Below, one piece after another: positions 1-12,847 of a stretch of 64,000 nt of DNA (within the stretch, counting starts at the first letter, position 1; each line of letters opens with the position of its first letter). Source of the DNA: Apostichopus japonicus (lineage: Eukaryota > Echinodermata > Holothuroidea > Aspidochirotida > Stichopodidae). A program made the position numbers and the translations under genes. The notes under the pieces were generated by a model that was not told the origin of the DNA, ran no database searches, and was given only the letters and a program-made list of their open reading frames with translations. The DNA is taken from NCBI RefSeq assembly GCF_037975245.1, contig NC_092581.1:14227303-14291302 (forward strand), in the 5' to 3' direction.

Positions 1-184
1 TAACAAGAGGGGAAGAGGAGGAAGGATGGGAACATCAGGGAGGGAATTGGAAGAGAGGTGGAAAGAAGGCAAAAGGAAACGAATGACAGGGTAGTTTGTT
101 GGATGAGGTTGGGTTGATATATCACTGAGGAAGGGTGAGGAAGCTAGAAGGAGAGGAGGAGGTATACGAGAGACTAAATCTTAC
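1..184 (-). other. sestrin intron 4 (5' part, continues off the left edge)
   Basis: Sequence beyond the exon 4 donor. It is purine-rich on the plus strand (pyrimidine-rich in the transcript). No other feature seen. Confidence 0.85.
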
Positions 185-358
185 CATTATTGCAAGGTAG
201 TGTCTATATTCAAATGGAAGTGGGCCGTCTTTCTTCATCATGAATTCTTGAGTCTGCTGGAAGGCGCTCAGGTAGCGAGGGTGCAGACCCAAGACACTGC
301 TCAGGTTGTCCAATCGTTGGTTTTGGATGAAGACTTCTATGAAAACATCTTTGGCATC
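185..358 (-). CDS. SESN1: sestrin, coding exon 4 (start of N-terminal domain)
   Basis: Sestrins are stress-induced inhibitors of mTORC1: they bind GATOR2, act as cytosolic leucine sensors, and have an alkyl-hydroperoxidase-like N-terminal domain. This exon encodes 58 residues in phase 0 on both sides. It contains RLDNLSSVLGLHPRYL and KDGPLPFEYRHYLAIM, which align directly to the vertebrate segments RLDN(I/V)..VM.FHP.YL and DGPLP..YRHYIGIM. The 3' splice site reads ccctgtag|GAT and the 5' splice site ATG|gtaagat, both read on the minus strand. The next exon, off the left edge, should carry the cysteine motif (QCSYLV in vertebrates). It joins exon 3 across a 941-bp intron. Identity is very secure; the choice of SESN1 over other paralogues rests on exon 1. 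Confidence 0.97.
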
Positions 359-1299
359 CTACAGGGGAATATATAGGTATATTTATACATACATGTGATT
401 ACAAGTCAAGCATGGCTTGTTCATTATGCTGCAGGGAGGGGGGGACAGGGGGTGTTCCAATATTAGAGTAGGTATGTAAGTTCTAATCTAAATCATAACA
501 AGACAACTTTTCAACAACTCCATTTCACATTTTCACAACTCCGGAAAAGTAAATCATATCATCCTTTCATAATGTGAAAATTTATCCATTTTCTTCTTTT
601 CCAAATCTTTATCCAAATTCTTTATTCCAAATTCTTTATCCAAATCTTTCATTTTCTTTGTATATTAGACGGACAGTTCTAGTTACCCTTTCAATAGCCC
701 TGAAACAAGTTCTAACAACAGGCAGTTCTAATAAGTTATAATAAGTTCTAATAACTCACTGGTTTAGATATACTGTATACCCATATACTGTGATGCTGTC
801 TTACCCTTCTACCACACTCCCTGTACATTATCTGGTTTTAAAACCAAATGAGCAAAAATGTGGGATCAAGCACACCCAACACGATAGATGGTAAAAAATA
901 GCCATCAGGCTGAAACAGGAGGGCACCGTGTAGGGGTGACACCTGTAACTGCAATTTATAGTTTGCATCAACCAAAAGAATATATTGTAAGCAAATACTG
1001 TACACTGTTGATGATTGGACAATACTGCTGGACTGTGGCAACTACAGTGTAACTAACCTTTACAATTTGCATCCAACACATTGGTAAGAACATTATATAC
1101 AGTGGGACTGTATGGCCGGCCCAACAGTTGTATAAACTACACTTTCTAGTTTAAATGTGTTCTAAAGGGAACATGTTCTCAACCAAAAATAAACTTACGC
1201 TAGACAAAGTAGCTGCGATTTGCCACGACTACATTTTCTATTTTTCACATTTTGGATAAAAATGAAGTTGAAAAATTTTTTGATGCCAATGTGACTTAC
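359..1299 (-). other. sestrin intron 3
   Basis: The short 941-bp intron between microexon 3 and exon 4. It is AT-rich with no coding sign. A perfect p53-type half-site palindrome, GAACATGTTC, lies at 1169-1178; its significance is unknown. Confidence 0.85.
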
Positions 1300-1332
1300 C
1301 AATTCATCTGGTCCGTTGCTGACAGGAATCAA
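1300..1332 (-). CDS. SESN1: sestrin, coding exon 3 (33-nt microexon)
   Basis: An 11-codon microexon encoding LIPVSNGPDEL, phase 0 on both sides. On the minus strand it is bounded by a strong acceptor (ttctttttctacttcag) and a consensus donor (gtaagtcac). Its place is fixed by alignment. Vertebrate SESN1 has 33 residues from the FIP of the FIPEKE motif to RLDN; exons 2+3+4 joined give 35, and skipping this exon would leave only 24. So it is probably constitutive. Too short for ordinary ORF searches. Confidence rests on phase, splice sites and length together; the sequence alone is too short to prove homology. Confidence 0.88.
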
Positions 1333-1714
1333 CTGAAGTAGAAAAAGAAAGGGATAAGAAAGGTTAAAGTTCATCTCCAAAAAAAATCAATCCACTGGAG
1401 GTGAAATATAAATCTGAGATAAATAATTGGTCTATAATACTTCTAAATCTTGTTAACATTTGAGAATGTACAGGGGGGGGGGGGATCTGATACCACAAGG
1501 GGCAATCACCTTCCTACTGTGAAGGCTCATGTACTCAGGGTCAGAGGTCACAATCATGATCTCCCTTTTGGCGAGCATCCTGACCCTGACCCTTGACCCT
1601 GCTAGGGTCATGAAGATTGTAGTAGCTCGGGGATCATGCAAGCCGAAATCTTTGGAGATCTTTGGTTAGTTGCCCCTGATACCACCTAACAAACACAGGT
1701 CGGTGAGAGTCTAA

Positions 1715-2142
1715 GTGAGTTGGACTGAAAATATGAACTGCACCTTAATGCTAAATGACAATATATAGTGAGTTGGACTAGAAATGTGAACTGTACCTTA
1801 ATGCTAAATGACAATATATAGTGAGTTGGACTAAACATGTGAACTGTACTTTGATGCTAATGACAATGTATAGTGAGTTGGACTGAAAATATAAACTGCA
1901 CTGCACCTTAATGCTCATGACAATATTTAGTGAGTTGGACTAAACATGTGAACTGTACCTTGATGCTAATGACAATGTATAGTGAGTTGGACTGAAAATA
2001 TAAACTGCACTGCACCTTAATGCTCATGACAATATTTAGTGAGTTGGACTAAAAATGTGAACTGTACCTTAATGCTAAATGACAATATATAGTGAGTTGG
2101 ACTAAACATGTGAACTGTACCTTAATGCTAAATGACAATATA
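1715..2142. repeat. 53-bp minisatellite, 8 units
   Basis: Eight consecutive units, each starting GTGAGTTGGACT and ending in a variant of AATGACAATATATA, 51-57 bp long. Two unit types alternate in the middle (with and without an extra ACTGC), so some expansion occurred by copying two-unit blocks. Lies in intron 2. Confidence 0.92.
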
Positions 2143-4440
2143 GTGAGTTGGGCTGATGATGCAAAATTAGGAGAACCTTAGCAACTCAATATACTACCCA
2201 AAATATTAAAAGCATGTTAATAATTCATGTCCGTTATAATATTCAATATTCAATATCCACAGCCTCATATTTTCCTACTGTAGTCTGTCTTCTTTAACCA
2301 GCTACTCTCTTCAATTAGATAAAATCAAGTTTGACTTTCATAAACAATGCTAACGGCATTGTTCTAAAAAAAGCAACCGCGGCGTTATTACCTGCTTAAT
2401 GAATTCACACTATGCGCAAAAGATAATACACCTCTCTTGACGTAGCTGGCATTCCTAAGCAGTCATTATAACTAAGACCAGTGATAACTCAAGATATTTA
2501 GAGTGACACAAACACACACAACAGTACTACTGTATTCCTTCTGCCATCTATTGCATTTATTATTATCAACTTTTAGTCCTAAGGAATGGCTTTCAGAATT
2601 CCCTTTGGAAGTCTGCTAGAAAAGTTATAACATCTCAACAGTCAGCATGGATGCAATCTAGACTTTTTATTAAATGAACAGGGACGTGACACAAGGAACT
2701 CACTTCATGGCAGGGGAAGAGTGGGGAATGGAGGGGGAGGGGGGGGACAGGGGAGGAAAGCAGCACAGACAGAACTCCTTGCACACTAATGAATATAACA
2801 AAAAGTAAGATTTCCTTCAAATTTCCCTTAAAATTACAGAAACAATTTTCTTACAAAATGTCGATACTGGATGATTCTCTCTTCATTAGTTGAATGTTAC
2901 ACCCAAAAACAGGCGTGTGTGCCCAATTAACCTTGAGACCTGCCACCTTGAAATAGTGTATCAAATTCATGAGCTTCATCACAAATGGATGTGTTCTAAC
3001 TCTCATGATCAAATTATTAAGTTAGATGGCTCTATATAGGCAGGGTCTATTTGATTTTTGGTTTCTATTGGGGGGGGGGAGGGCCAGAACAGGCATCCTA
3101 TCACAGGTCAGTCATTTATGTCAACTCCCCAAAGTAAACATACTCATTCATGTTCTTCCATTCAGTCACTCTGTGAAATTCATTCCATTAGTTGATTTAT
3201 GGTTAATAGCAGTCTGAATTAACGGGGCTTTGAAAACCTCGCAGGGCCTGGATAAATGTTACACATGGGGTGGCACTTCGGCCCACCTAATTCCCCTAAA
3301 TCATGATGTCCAGCTCCAGAGAGGAGATGGTTAAAGGGAAAGCAGTCCAAGTCTCGAACAGAGAGAGAATCAGGCGCAAAATAGTTTACAGTGAAAAAGT
3401 TGTGAGAAGACAGGTAAGCAAGAAACAATGTTATTTTGTTTGTCCTAAATTTGAAAGGAAGTTTGTTGACAGAGGAGACTAACCAGAGAGAATTGAATTA
3501 AATAATCATTTTGTTCTTTCCTTCATCCAATATGCTTCTTTCATCATCACAGCTATATCTCTCTTTCAATCCTTGCAACAACAAGAAAGCTCTTTTATTA
3601 AATCAACTTACTATTCATAACAACTTCAAAGTTATGGGGGAAAGGAAGGAAATACAGTATTTCCATTTTTGCGTACTCAATGTATATTTCCAAACATACT
3701 TTGTTGTGCAGTATTTGTGTGTACGCTGTAACTTTAACCGCACTTTCTTCCAAGCATTGAAAAACAAATCAATATGAAACCTATATAGCAATCGAAAAAA
3801 TTTAAGCCACCATATTTGTAATAACCAATCAAGCAGTAATACTGTTTATTGCAATCAGATTATATATATGTAACTGGAGCAAAACAAACTTACGCGGCAT
3901 TCCAGAGAGCATGAAATTTTGTGTTTTTCTTTTCAGCCTATTTTTGCAGTTTGTTATAATTTACCTCACGCTCGTCAATTGATGTTATTAAAAAGGTTTT
4001 TTTCCCCCCTCCCTTCCCCACAGCTTCATTTTCATTAGTTAATTATGTAGCAATAGCATTGCACAGTGCCAGTCTATCAACTAATATTTACAACATGAAA
4101 TATGGCCGATAATTAAAACACATAAAGCGAGAGCAGGACCCAAGCCGTGCTGCGGTAATGAAATTTTAACGATCACATTTGCTCGAAAAAATGCATCCGT
4201 TGCTTCCCCAGGGATGGTGTCAACGACTCGTTAATACCCTTATACATCCATAAATTGTTAACTCTTTGGAAATCATCTGCATAAAATTCATAAACCAAAC
4301 CAAACCAAATCTAGCTCAGAGATGATGAGAGAGTATGTGTTTGTGATAGGTGTCTTTCACGTATTAAACAAAACACTATTCTATACAGACTATTAGTTAA
4401 ACACAAAGACTCTTCCTTCACTTATTCGCCTACATCTCGA

Positions 4441-5160
4441 TGAACTACAGAACCATAGTTACAAAGTGGGAAAGCCATATGGAAATACTATGTATCTTGC
4501 ATGCACACTGTATTATAAGTTCAAGCCAATTAAATATGTAGGGGGCAACAGCAGTAATGTACACAAACTTGTCAATCAGCAAGTCCACACTATAAACTAT
4601 ATGAATATATGTAACTACAGTATCATAGACCTACAAAATGGGCTTTCTTTAAAAGTTAAATATTGAGTATTATCTAAAGTTTACACTATGCAATTAACTA
4701 CAGAATCATAGTTACAAAATGGGAAAGCTAACTATGGAAATACTATGTGTCTTGCGTGAACACTGTTATATAAATTATCTAATGTCCACACTATGCAACT
4801 AACTACAGTATCACAGTTACAAAATGGAAAAGCTATATAAGGAAATACTATGTATATATCTTGCATGCACACTGTATTATAGATTCAGGCCAATTAAATA
4901 TGTAGGTTGCAACAGCAGTAATGTACACAAAATTTGTGACCAGCAACTCCACACTTTAAACTATATGAATATATGAAACTACAGTATCATTCATAGACCT
5001 ACAAAATGGGCTTTCTTTAAAAGTTAAATATTCAGTAAATCTTAAGTTCACACTATGCAATTAACTATGTACATTATCACAGTTACAAAATGGGAAAGCT
5101 AAATATAGGGAAATACTACGTATCTTGCATGCAACAGCAGTAATACACAAAATTGGGGAC
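4441..5160. repeat. degenerate tandem repeat
   Basis: Blocks containing TTACAAAATGGGAAAGC, AAATACTATGTATCTTGC and GCAACAGCAGTAAT recur, starting near 4455, 4710, 4815 and 5080. The segments from about 4441 and 4805 are long, diverged copies about 360 bp apart. No coding sense. Confidence 0.8.
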
Positions 5161-5696
5161 CAGCATCAAGAAAGTTTAATTTCCCGTTTCCACGGGCTAT
5201 ATAAAATTATCGTTGCCAGAAATAAAATACCCGCTTAAAAAGCAGCAATCATTAACTGATCCCTGGAAGCTCTTGGGATGTCAGAAAAGCTGTTATGGCT
5301 GAGATAATTTACATCAAATGTGAAAAAGAGACTAAACCATGTAGAGAGAAGAAACGTTACTTGGCTGGGAATGATTAGCATCTCTGGGAATTGGGTTGCA
5401 CAGAAAAGCTAAAATGGAGAGATTCCACTGTTCAGCTATAACAGTAAGCTGGTTTGTGACATTACTTGTCAAATAGAGGTGCCAGTGAGGTTCGAAATAT
5501 TATATGAGATTTTTGGGATTTTCACTGTTATATTTAGCAGCTTGAAAACTAACTATGATAAAGAAGTTACTGTCATGAATGAATAACATCCTGCAACAGC
5601 TAAGAAACTATAATTCCACTTTAAGGTAATTTATCAGATTTAATGGTCCGTCACACACAAGGGAAGACTTGATCAAGTCTTAATATGACATCATCA

Positions 5697-5775
5697 TGTT
5701 GTTATGCTTTGTTGCTATGTTGCTATGTTGTTGCTATGTTGTTATGCTTTGTTGCTATGTTGTTATGCTTTGTTG
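5697..5775. repeat. short tandem repeat of GTTGCTATGTTGTTATGCTTT type
   Basis: Imperfect tandem copies of TTGCTATG and TTGTTATGCTTTG over about 80 bp in intron 2. Confidence 0.85.
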
Positions 5776-6999
5776 ATTACAATGTTAACCTTTTGTAATG
5801 GATTTTCCGGTTCCTTTCTAACTTCCTTTTAAAAAATTTTCATTTTCTTAGCAATTTATGAACACTAATACTGAAAATTAATGCAATTCCTCCTTTTTTC
5901 TTATTGCACACCTGTCAACTTGATACATACCTCTCACGCCATTGGTGAATTTTTCGTGAGATTACAAAACAGCAGTGCTTTCAGTAATTTATCTGAATTC
6001 CTTTGAAAGGTCAAGAACATCAGTATCAACACATTCAAAAGAAAATGTATCTTTACCATTGTTATTCATCTACTGTAGACAGTTAGAGGAAGCAGTGAGA
6101 AATTTGAAATATTACTGTAGCTTGTTTGTCGTTAAGTGCATTTTTTATGGTTTGGCCACTTTAATACCGTTTGCAGTAACAGTAAACCTTCGCTTATCAT
6201 AAAATTGGGATTAATCAAACTATTTTACCAGCATAAATTTTTCACCATAGGAACGTTAATTAATGACTAACTAATTGATTCTCTTCTTAATTATACAAAC
6301 AATTATCGGTATGGCTCATTTTAATATTAAAAAAATACTAGCGATGAGCAAATTCCAAATGTCAAATATATCTGGTCTTTCCATAATTTGGGATGGAACA
6401 ATTATTGAAGCTTGTGAGCCATTTTCCTCAGGGATTTCTGTTATAATGCAATCTATCAAAATTTTTACCAAAACTCATTTCTTAAAACAGAGGAGGATGT
6501 TTAAGCAAACCATTGGCGATGATGCATTTAAGAGTTCAGTGCAATAAATATTGCAATATTGAAACTTGTACCTGTTACCCACTTTGGTGGTAAAGACCAT
6601 CACAGTAGATTTTAATGGTTCAGATCAAGATATCAAAAATTCAAATACTCTTAACTCAATTAAAAGAAAACTCAAGCATTACCTTTTAAATAATAGTACA
6701 AACCACCCACGCTGAGTTGTTACATTGTCTCTTTGTACGGATTTGCTTTTACCTTTCTTCGCTTCCTCTTTATTTTTTTTCTCTGTATTTCCTTATCTCT
6801 TTACTCTCTCTGTACTTATGTGAGTTTTGAAATTCTCTTTGTTTGTTAATTAAGGGACCAGACTCGAAAAGTCTCTACTTACTTCTGGTTCCTCCACTTC
6901 CATTATATAGCATAGTTTGAACTTTGTTTCTTGTTATTTCATCATATTGTGAGTAAATCACTCATTGACTCTGTTACTGTTTATATATGGAAAGTGGAA

Positions 7000-7150
7000 A
7001 ATAAACTTGAAACTTACAAAATGACAGTACTTACCTGACCCCTACACTGCACATACACACTCTGATCTACCTAGCCTACACACTGGTAACATTCTTGCAA
7101 TGTGCCCCCATAGTAGATTAGAGACAGGTCAGAGAAGAGCAGAGTTAATA
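7000..7150 (-). repeat. donor-end dispersed repeat, degenerate copy
   Basis: Minus-oriented member of the dispersed family described for 10000-10330: tACTTACCTGa, then ATCTACCTAGCC, TGGTAACATTCTTGCA and GCCCCCAT. At the right, GAGACAGGTCAG in the opposite orientation suggests a fold-back form. Confidence 0.6.
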
Positions 7151-7939
7151 TATTGATTGCCACCAGAATATCGCTTTAAAGCTTGAGCGCATGATTTCAC
7201 AGACAATATATAAATTTAAGCCTGACAGATATTAACGTGAGCATTTCATTTCTTATCGACAAGGTACCGAACCTGCTTGATTTGCATTGAGATGCCATTA
7301 CTGCCATTTCATTACATACCTCGGTGGTGTTAATGTAATGCAAATCTACGATGTGTTACGTTTCACACGGAAAGGCCATTTCTACAAAAGTATTAACCCT
7401 TTGGCAAATGTTTGACAAAAAAAGACAAACAAAAATGCTTGAAATATTATCCATCTGTTAGCTAAATACAGTTTCAGAGGAATTGACTGATGACTGACGA
7501 ACAGTATAAATTGATCAAGGACTAAGAATAAGATCCTGCATTAGAGCAGAACAAACGATCAAGCAACTCAGAAAAGCTAGCTCTGCAGAATTGATTACTT
7601 TGACAGGAGCAAGAAGTAGGCAAGGTGCAGGACAGAAAGGACAATGAGGAGGGGAGGGAGAGGCGAGAGGGAGTGGGTGGATGGATGGGTGGGTGGGGAT
7701 AGGAAAGTTACCAAAAGCATAGTCTAGTTTAATGCAAAAGTACAACAATAGGCTAGAGACAGAACTATAAGCTACAATGTCACTTAAAATTGAATTAATA
7801 GTGTTATAGCCCAACAGGCTTTTCGTAGCCGGAATATTCAAATAGGGACCTTCAGACAGAAGGTGAAAAGGATGCTAGGATATTGGAATAGAGACCTTTC
7901 CACAAAAGGTGAATAGGATTTATCCACGTCTGAGGGTCG

Positions 7940-8905
7940 ATGATACACTACAAATATTATAAAACAATAGTGAAAATCTTCCCACACTTAGAAGCGAACA
8001 CGTAACTAGAATACTTGAAGGAAAAGGACGAAGCATGTATACAAGGGAGAGAACCCCTCTATCCGCGTACAGAGCGGGAAGGGAGGAACAAGGCTACAAG
8101 ATATGCCCCAAGTGAAACTCCCGACACTTAGGAGGCACACGAGTAGCGAAACCCATGGAGAAACATGAAAATATGTACAAATATATGAAGGTTCAAACAA
8201 GAAACAACAACAACGTAATCGAACCGCCTATCCGTCCTAGTATTGGATAGGGGTTCGCGGCTTACAAGATACGTTACAAGGAGAAACACTTCCGACATAT
8301 GGAAGCAACGTAACTAAACATATATGCATCGAAAAACTTGTAAAAAGGACGAAACATGTATATAAGGGAGAGAACCCCCCTAACCGCGAACCAGCGGAGG
8401 GGGGAACAAGGCTACGAGGTACACCCCAAGTCATGAGACTGAGGGAGCGCACGTAGCAACAACTGGAGGAAACATGAAAATATACAACAATATATGAAAT
8501 CAAGGATACTCCCGTCTTAACATGAAAAACAACGAAACGAGCCGACCATCTCGACTAGTTAGGAGATATCGGAACGTGGCTACAAACTATGCTACAAAAG
8601 TGAAAACCCACACTAAAAGCGTAAAAATTAACGAAGTACATGAAAGCAAAACATCTTATGCTAAGTAAGAAAAGCTGAAACACATGTACATACGGAAAAC
8701 ATGCCTATCCGCGTAAACAAGGCGGTATAGGCAACGCTACAAATTACGCTACAAGGGAAAAACCCACACAAAAGCGTAAGAAGTAATGAAGGTACATGAA
8801 ACAAGCAAAACATCTTATCTTTGAAAGTAAGAAAAGCTGAAACACATGTACATACGAAAATACATGCCTATCCGCGTAAACAAGGCGGTATAGGCAACGA
8901 ACGAA
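7940..8905. repeat. array of hairpin-bearing repeats
   Basis: Diverged tandem units with about 317-bp spacing (GGACGAAGCATGTATACAAG at 8029, its variant at 8346) and then about 155-bp spacing (AAGAAAAGCTGAAACACATG near 8668 and 8830). Each unit holds a GC-rich hairpin: CCTATCC...GGATAGG near 8227-8252, CCCCCC..CCGC...GCGG.GGGGGG near 8375-8403, and GCCTATCCGC...GCGGTATAGGC near 8703-8732 and 8866-8895. The hairpins are followed by variants of GGCTACAA..TACGCTACAAG. CpG is frequent, unlike the flanks. I do not recognise the element. Minus-strand open frames across it are by-products of the repeat. Confidence 0.7.
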
Positions 8906-9295
8906 GTAGTCTCGCAGAGCTACTACCTGTTACCCTAAAAACGTTACGTAAGAAAAAACGAACGCATGGGCGAGAGTGTACACTAAAAACAGCCCCCAAA
9001 AACACCCTTCCCTACAAGAAAAGGATACTTATCAGGCTGGAAAAGATCCTTGGAAGTGCAGAAGTCCTGATAGGAAACTTCTAGAGTATAAATCCAAGGT
9101 ATTCCGGGCGAATTTCGCGAAAATTTTCCTAACTCCGAAAAACACAGTGAGACACTTTGTGGGTAGAAAAATGAAGGAAGGCCATTAGGGCCAGTGAGGG
9201 TGTACAGTGTTAAAAGTTTACCAGGGCATTCTAGACACGGTAGAATGCAGTGCATAGGTTGTGGGGAGACAGGTAAGTGGGGAACGAAGTAAATA
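8905..9295 (+). repeat. donor-end dispersed repeat, long copy
   Basis: Plus-oriented copy. It opens with a GCAGAGCTACTACC-type segment and ends GGTGTACAGTGTTAAAAG...GGTTGTGGGGAGACAGGTAAGTGGGGAACGAAGTAAAT (spaced). Directly follows the hairpin array. Confidence 0.7.
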
Positions 9296-9989
9296 ATCTG
9301 CAACTTTGATCGTCCTGAACTATCTGAGCAATCACACGTGATATACATGTTTGTCATGTGAGTCAAAAACAACCAACTTCATATTAATATATATCACGTC
9401 CCAAGAAGTACTGTAGGCTGTAATATTAATTAAATATCACAGTGCAGAGATGCTCAATGAACTCACCCTAATTTCCATTGCAGCAAATTTCAATTTCGTC
9501 CTACTGTTTGCTTAAAGCAATATATCAGCATAAATGGTCATAATTTATATAAATATTACTGTTGATCAGCAAAAGTGGTCTTTCCTTGGCAAACAAATAA
9601 ATGCCAAACTTTTTATTAGTTCTTTTGAAAATTAATAGTCAGTAATATGAGAGAGAATATTCCCACTCTCGAAACAATTTCAGACCAATCTTGTTATCTG
9701 ATTAAATTATTAATTAATAATTTCTTCAACATAAGCTTAGCTGTTGGGTGTCTTCCATGAACTAGATGGCCTGCTACTGTATATGTGTATTATAAATATG
9801 CACATTACAAATGGGAATTGATGTGATCCAGTAACACCGATACCACTTAAAACCTATACTTTACTTCGGTCGGTATGGGTTTCCTGCACGTTTTAAGATG
9901 GAAGATGTATGTTACCAATTGTACATGTTACAACACAAAAACATGTACACAAAATAAGCCACGTAGCGTGTGTAAGAAAGTGGGCGGGA

Positions 9990-10327
9990 ACAAACGTGCA
10001 GATCGCGGAACTGCTACCCCTGCAACAATAACAATTGGAAACCTTCTTGCAAAGGTCGCTCACACAAAACAGCCCCAAAATCCTTCTGATGGAAGAAAAA
10101 ACTCCTGAATCCTCAGCTACCGTAAGGATGAAATCTGAATGAAATATTCCGATCGAAGAAACGTGTGCAGGCATTAAAAATGGAAGAATGAGAAGGAAGG
10201 GTAATGACCAGGGGTCCGGTCATAGAGGGCACACAGTGTTAAAAGGTTACTAGGACATTCTAGGCACCGTTGAACGGGGTGCTAAGGTTGTGAGGAGACA
10301 GGTAAGTGAGGAGCGAAGTAAATGTTA
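9990..10327 (+). repeat. donor-end dispersed repeat, long reference copy
   Basis: The best long copy of the commonest repeat in the window. Left part: GATCGCGGAACTGCTACCCC. Middle: GGTAATGACC...GGTCATAGAGGG, then CACAGTGTTAAAAGGTTAC. Right end: GCTAAGGTTGTGAGGAGACAG followed by GTAAGTGAGGAGCGAAGTAAAT. Better preserved 3' ends continue into TACCCAAACCAGTAAGTTTTGGGG. No ORF, poly-A tail or clear tRNA promoter seen, so class (SINE or MITE) is undecided. Confidence 0.8.
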
Positions 10328-10490
10328 CAACTTACCCAGAAAGGCCAACAGAAAGAGAGGGTCACAATCTCAAGCCTCCCTGCCCTGCATGGTGTAATTC
10401 ACACTGTACGCTATGATAGTAACCAGATATATCTCAAGACTTTTAATACTCATGTTGCAATTTCCCATTCTACTTAGCAGGCCTCAACCA

Positions 10491-10772
10491 GGAGGCGCAA
10501 AGCCAAGGGGGGAGGACGAAGGGGGCGACCGCCCCCCCTTGAGCATATTTTTTTGTATGTTTTTATGATATCGCTAGTAATTTCAAGCTTAGATGCAACT
10601 TACAAGGCATGGGAAGTGCCATTCCAGCAATCTGTGAGGCATTTTCAGCCAAAAATTTCTTGCCAACTCATGGTGGTGCTACGCTTGGATAGTTTTCAAC
10701 GCAGAGTCTACGGCTCTGATAGTTTGCCTAGAGGTTTGCCCCTCCCTTGGCAAATTCCTGGCTACGCGCCTG
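10491..10772. mobile_element. hAT-like MITE (probable)
   Basis: Ends resemble hAT termini: left CAGGAGGCGCAAAGCC, right TTCCTGGCTACGCGCCTG (its complement begins CAGGCGCGTAGCCAGG). TCAAC flanks both ends, shorter than the 8 bp expected. Internal G- and C-rich runs and AGATGCAACTT recall the better preserved copy at 55017-55362. Confidence 0.55.
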
Positions 10773-11314
10773 TCAACCAGTCAGAAGTATTGTCAGATTG
10801 GCTTCTTAAAACTTTATAAGCATTGAACAGTACGCAGTACGAAGCCTAGGCATATCTTGGCAAGTATGAATCCGACGTGAATTTCACAAGTTCAAATGCA
10901 AAGATTTTCATGCTAAGCATTTATCTATAAATTGGTGATGCACTTTAACACTGGTTATGCACTTTAATACTGGTTATGCATTTACTGTACCTCTTGCTTC
11001 AGTAGGAAGATGTAAGTGCAAGGGGGAGTGGAGGGTGTGGGAGGGTGGGTGGGAGGGAGGGGGGCAATCCTAACATGATACCAATTTATAGACTGGGTAG
11101 ATGGGACCGTGCAATGATAGAATTGAGGCAGGTAACACAAGAGTTGATAAGAAGTACAAGAATGTTTACAGTTCACTGATTACATTGTACACATTGAACA
11201 TAAGCTACACATACAGAACTTACATGTATGCACAGTATTTGAACATCGCAATAATGGAATGAGTCACCACTACTGTAGTAAACTTCTATGATATACTACT
11301 CTTGGCTAGATTCC

Positions 11315-11362
11315 TCCTTTTTTCTTTGTTTTTCTCCTTTTTTCTTTGTTTTTCTCCTTTTC
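11315..11362. repeat. pyrimidine tandem repeat
   Basis: Two and a half copies of CCTTTTTTCTTTGTTTTTCT. Confidence 0.85.
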
Positions 11363-12847
11363 TCATTGTTGGCTATCATTTCAAATTCCTGCACATTTAA
11401 CCTTCGACCTGGAAAGATTGTCAGTATATTCCACATTTTTAATACACTAAAGGGAAAAAGCTATGTTGAAGACATTAATTTTGAAAACAACTTTTATTCA
11501 GTGACCTAGCTTTTATGTATATCAGCTAAAGTTAATCTGATAGTTCACTCCATATAATACCATTTAAAACATCATCTTCAATATGGAAGTAATTGAGACA
11601 TATTTAATATCTATCACAGGTCTGACAAATATTATAGACCATCGCAGTAACTGACAAAAGTTGCAAACACTTTCCAGCCTCCATTTTGGAGACAGAGCAA
11701 ATTGCAATAGTCAGTGCTGTTAAGTTGACTTTAATTTGGGAAGACTTTTGTTGAAGACGTTGTTTAAATCCTGACAAAATTGATGTATGTAACATCAGGG
11801 CCCCATAATCTAGGCTTTTTACTGGCTCAAATGCCAGTGAATTTTGCCTTTTGCTAGTATAGAGAAAATGGCATGGCATTTTTCCTGCCTAGTAGACATA
11901 AAGAACATATACTGTAATACACACTTTGTAAGTAGGTCAACAATCTTCAGTGCAAGAATGGGTATGATTTCTGTAAGTCCATAAACCCTGCATTAATGCT
12001 TATTATCAGCAGATCTTCATATTGGGTTACTGTTAAAGGCTGTAGAGTAAACTAATGTCTGTTGTAATTTAAGGGGGGAAAAAGGCCAGTAAGAACTAGA
12101 TTTTAGCAAACATGGCACAAAATGTGATAATCTACCCAGCCTGTAAACATTCACAATTAAATGGATTAACTCTCGGTACAGATATGTAGTCACATGACAC
12201 ATATATCCATCATGATGACTCTCAATTAACATGTTACGAAACAGTTCAATTCAGTACAGCTTATTTGCTGCTCATGTTTTACATATATTCAAATCTAGGA
12301 TGGTTTAAATCTTGTGTACTTGTAGTACTACAGAATCACCGTACGATGACTTTAACGGAGTGCCAAAAAAAAAATTGCCACTCGATGTATCCTGAGCTCT
12401 GAGGACGTGACATGTTTGTGTATGTATGCTACTACAAGGCCTGACTATGACAGATTTGACTAGACAAATGATTACCAAAAAAAAAGAAAAAAGGATGTGT
12501 AATTAATTACTTCCATATGGTAGGTAAAGTTCATCTTAATGATCAATCTTTCTTATATGATGATACTGTAAGCTGTGCAAACTATGTATAACAACAATAA
12601 ACGATAGGACTGCACTAACATGTATGTAGTCACCTCGGTGACCAATTCAACAGCATTGGAGAAGTTTCGCTGAAGGTGAATCCATGCAAAACTGTATTCA
12701 TGTCAAAAAAACAATATTTCAAGGTACGGGAGATATTGGGACCAATTTCAAAAGTTTCCAAGGTAATCAAATTATGATGAGATAGACCCTCACAAATGGT
12801 AAAGATTCGCAAGGGAAAGGTTGTGTGATATGCATGATCTGGAAGTG

